From Rhodoferax sp. UBA6134 (GTDB lineage Bacteria > Pseudomonadota > Gammaproteobacteria > Burkholderiales > Burkholderiaceae_C): a stretch of DNA of 64,000 bases. Within the stretch, counting starts at the first letter, position 1, and every line of letters begins with the position of its first letter. Below, one piece after another: positions 63,884-64,000 of the stretch. Position numbers and translations under genes: made by a program. Under the pieces are notes generated by a model. That model was not told the DNA's origin. It did no database searches and worked only from the letters and a program-made list of their open reading frames with translations. Location: positions 14,658 through 78,657 of the forward strand of contig DIVK01000024.1 of assembly GCA_002422455.1 (NCBI GenBank), given 5' to 3'.

Positions 63884-64000
63884 AGCGGCGCAGTCTCTTG
63901 CAATCCGGCGCGCTGGTGCTGTTGCTGGGCGCCCGGCACCTGGCGCGCGGCGCCACGATCCTGGCGGTGCGGGTGTGGCCGGCACCCGACTACTCGCGCG
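63880..64000 (+). CDS. amiC: N-acetylmuramoyl-L-alanine amidase, N-terminal part
   Basis: Only the first 40 codons lie inside the window. The product begins MKRRSLLQSGALVLLLG, an arginine-led export signal that resembles a Tat signal, then GATILAVRVWPAPDYSR, the start of an AMIN domain. The position directly after tsaE (ATGA overlap) is the usual place for the amidase gene in proteobacteria. The enzyme splits septal peptidoglycan at division. The family call rests on the first residues and position. Confidence 0.7.
   Translation, partial: MKRRSLLQSGALVLLLGARHLARGATILAVRVWPAPDYSR

Overview
The window is a GC-rich stretch of bacterial core chromosome. Gene content and order point to a betaproteobacterium of the order Burkholderiales, most likely family Comamonadaceae (Rhodoferax/Polaromonas-like); this is inference from order and family resemblance, not from a database search. 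I see no phage, insertion sequence, CRISPR array or rRNA. Two tRNA genes are present: Pro(CGG) and Leu(GAG).

Layout. 0-8 kb: end of a membrane-protein gene, then hemA-prfA-prmC, a CBS/PAS/GGDEF signalling protein, a SlyD-type FKBP, monothiol glutaredoxin grxD and a protease-less Lon-like AAA ATPase. 7.7-15 kb: proS with a lytic transglycosylase, divergent rppH, the rplU-rpmA-obgE-proB operon, divergent ispB and tRNA-Pro. 15-18.5 kb: a secreted phytase-like esterase and a chemoreceptor, both on the minus strand and each preceded by a sequence matching the PhoB box; this is the most interesting spot in the window. 18.6-21.3 kb: gdhA, then three small conserved genes. 21.3-41 kb, all minus strand: rpsO-pnp-qor-tpiA-secG-tRNA-Leu-nuoABCDEFGHIJKLMN-DUF2818-NUDIX-DUF1178. 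This run couples RNA turnover, triose metabolism, secretion and respiratory complex I. 41-45.5 kb: parC and parE (topoisomerase IV). 45.6-50 kb: an MFS transporter, a 41-residue membrane peptide, a methyltransferase, dapA, bamC and an Ala/Pro-rich lipoprotein. 50-52.4 kb: a RoxA-like ribosomal oxygenase with an overlapping uncharacterised partner, and a second SlyD-like FKBP. 52.4-59.9 kb: dut-coaBC, and divergently pyrG-kdsA-eno-ftsB-P-loop ATPase; then hslO. 59.9-64 kb: gamma-carbonic anhydrase-like protein, a ferritin-like DUF455 protein, xerD, queG, tsaE and the start of an amiC-type amidase gene.

Most genes are housekeeping and densely packed, with many 4-nt ATGA/GTGA stop-start overlaps. 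Outside known genes the notable signals are the two Pho boxes, an 11-nt C run directly after the parE start codon, two related repeat elements just upstream of nuoL and nuoG, a palindromic repeat inserted in frame in prmC, an 18-bp perfect palindrome in front of the Ala/Pro-rich lipoprotein gene, and rho-independent terminators inside the rpmA-obgE and rpsO-pnp operons.
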